Of a stretch of 15,219 nt of DNA, positions 13,759 to 15,219 are shown one piece after another. Each line of letters starts with the position of its first letter. Positions within the stretch are counted from its first letter, which is position 1. The position numbers and the translations under genes are program-made. The notes beneath the pieces were generated by a model. That model saw only the letters and a list, made by a program, of their open reading frames with translations. It did no database searches and had not been told where the DNA came from. This DNA comes from an uncultured Holdemanella sp. GTDB taxonomy: Bacteria > Bacillota_I > Bacilli_A > Erysipelotrichales > Erysipelotrichaceae. Where the stretch lies: contig CAAEDN010000020.1 of assembly GCA_900754615.1 (NCBI GenBank), forward strand, positions 1-15,219, read 5' to 3'.

Positions 13759-15219
13759 TTAAGCTCTACGTTTTTTACGTTTATGAAATGATTTTGAAAC
13801 ATTACGAATTCCTAAAACAGGAGATAAGAAAATCAAGATTGGATAAATTTCCAAACGCCCAATCAACATCGCAAAAGACAATACAATTTTAGAAAAATCC
13901 GAGAACATGGAGAAGTTTCCCATTGGACCACATAATCCATATCCAGGTCCTACGTTTCCTATACATGTGATTACAGCTGTAATCGTTGTTTCAAAATCCA
14001 GATTATTAAAGGAAATCAAGAATATAATAATTCCAACGATAATAATAAAACTACAAAAATATGCTAAAATCTGGTTTACGATTTCTGTATCCACTACTTT
14101 TCCATCCATTGTGATTGCTTCTACTTTTTGTGGATGCAAAAGCTTTTGAATATCCAGCTTGATTTTTTTTACAATGATCAACATACGAGAAACTTTCACA
14201 CCACCACCTGTAGATCCAGCACTCGCCCCAAGAATGGTCAACAAGAAAAGGATCATCTTACTAAACTGTGGCCATATTGTATAGTCACAACTTGAATATC
14301 CCGTTGTTGTTATGATCGATCCAACTTGAAAACTCGCTAAGCGAACTGATTTTAAAACATCAAAGTGATAGATGGATAAAATATTTAATGTGATGCAAAC
14401 AATTGAGAATAGAATAATTCCTAAATAAGAACGCAACTCTTCATTTTTAAAGACTTGTTTAAAATCTTTAATTAAAAGGAAGTAGTACATATTGAAGTTC
14501 ACACCAAATAAAATCATGAAAATCGTAATAATGATTTCATAATATGCATTGCTATAAGCACCAATACTTGTATTCTTTATCGCAAATCCACCTGTACCTG
14601 CTGTACCAAATGTATTACACAAAGCATCAAATAATGGCATCTTACCAATCAATAATAAGATAATCATGATAACTGTCAATCCCATATACATTGTATAAAG
14701 AATCATAGCAGATTGACGCATACGTGGCACAAGCTTACCAATAGTAGGTCCAGGTGCTTCGGCACGCATAATGTGCATATCACGATCGTTTGATTTAGGC
14801 ATCAAAGCTAAAATAAATACAAGAATCCCCATACCACCAATCCAGTGTGTAAAGCTACGCCAGAAGAGTGTGGCATGTTTCAAATTTTCAACTTCGGTTA
14901 AAATACTCGATCCAGTCGTTGTAAATCCAGATACCGCTTCAAAAAAACAATCCACAAATGAAGGGATTTCCCCTGACAAATAAAATGGCAGTCCTCCAAA
15001 GAAAGATAAAATAATCCATGCCAGTCCCACCGCAAGCATTCCATCCTTGGCAAAATAGGAATTCACTCTTGCTCTTTTTCGTGTGAGTGCATAACCTAAA
15101 ACAAGACAAATCGCAATCACAATCAAATAAGAATCATACAAACCTTCCTGATAGATCAAATCCACTAAGACAGGTAAAAACATAAGAAAGCCTTGTGCAA
15201 TTAAAACCATACCCAGCAC
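13759..15219 (-). CDS. trkH: Trk/Ktr-family potassium uptake channel subunit (TrkH/KtrB), N-terminus cut by right edge
   Basis: About 486 residues of the channel-forming subunit of a Trk/Ktr potassium uptake system in the cell membrane; it works with a cytoplasmic NAD/ATP-binding TrkA/KtrA ring, not present in the window. The four pore-loop repeats are visible: SGFTTTGSS (about 92-100), NTFGTAGTGGFA, TTTGYSSCDY and CIGNVGPGYG, each with the glycine typical of the selectivity filter. About ten hydrophobic segments and a basic tail (SFHKRKKRRA) are present. MGGVGI-like IGGMGILVFILALMPKS after the first loop and the GASAGSTGGGVKVSR turn are standard for the family. The first bases in the window read GTG, but no ribosome site can be checked, and comparison with usual N-termini suggests roughly ten residues lie outside. 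The choice between TrkH and KtrB is not firm; the length favours TrkH. Confidence 0.93.
   Translation of the reverse strand: MLGMVLIAQGFLMFLPVLVDLIYQEGLYDSYLIVIAICLVLGYALTRKRARVNSYFAKDGMLAVGLAWIILSFFGGLPFYLSGEIPSFVDCFFEAVSGFTTTGSSILTEVENLKHATLFWRSFTHWIGGMGILVFILALMPKSNDRDMHIMRAEAPGPTIGKLVPRMRQSAMILYTMYMGLTVIMIILLLIGKMPLFDALCNTFGTAGTGGFAIKNTSIGAYSNAYYEIIITIFMILFGVNFNMYYFLLIKDFKQVFKNEELRSYLGIILFSIVCITLNILSIYHFDVLKSVRLASFQVGSIITTTGYSSCDYTIWPQFSKMILFLLTILGASAGSTGGGVKVSRMLIIVKKIKLDIQKLLHPQKVEAITMDGKVVDTEIVNQILAYFCSFIIIVGIIIFLISFNNLDFETTITAVITCIGNVGPGYGLCGPMGNFSMFSDFSKIVLSFAMLIGRLEIYPILIFLSPVLGIRNVSKSFHKRKKRRA

Overview
The window is AT-rich and densely coded, mostly on the minus strand. It looks like a low-GC Bacillota chromosome. 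A tRNA-Ala T-box ahead of alaS, an ECF-type vitamin transporter subunit and a serine-rich repeat adhesin with GtfA/GtfB-type glycosyltransferases suggest an animal-associated lineage, perhaps Erysipelotrichia. That placement is inference; no rRNA or other taxonomic marker is present.

Reading along the minus strand from the right edge, the window holds: a Trk/Ktr potassium channel subunit cut by the window edge; a soluble hybrid sensor kinase with its own receiver domain; and a 101-residue protein of unknown function. A plus-strand ECF transporter S subunit is divergent from a MocR-type (GntR plus aminotransferase-like) regulator. Next come an alanine T-box and alaS, then a compact surface-glycoprotein operon running off the left edge. 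Clear hairpin terminators separate most of these units.

The most interesting part is positions 1 to about 5900. A consensus promoter (TTGACA, 17 bases, TATAAT) drives a LoaP-like NusG paralogue. It is followed, all in the same direction, by a GT8 glycosyltransferase, a very short GtfB-like protein made only of the add-on (EBD/DUF1975-like) domain, a full-length GtfA-like O-GlcNAc transferase, and the start of a serine-rich repeat adhesin. A canonical terminator sits between the NusG paralogue and the GT8 gene, right before the GT8 ribosome binding site. An elaborate nested inverted repeat followed by a T-rich stretch sits between gtfA and the adhesin gene. The proposed logic is that the antiterminator is made first from a strong promoter and then lets polymerase read through the hairpins, so glycosyltransferases and adhesin are made together. 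GtfA plus the short GtfB would start O-GlcNAc on the Ser/Thr repeats and the GT8 enzyme would extend the glycan. The accessory secretion genes (secA2, secY2, asp) are not in the window and may lie beyond the left edge.

The MocR-type regulator is also notable: the lysine that normally binds pyridoxal phosphate reads as arginine.
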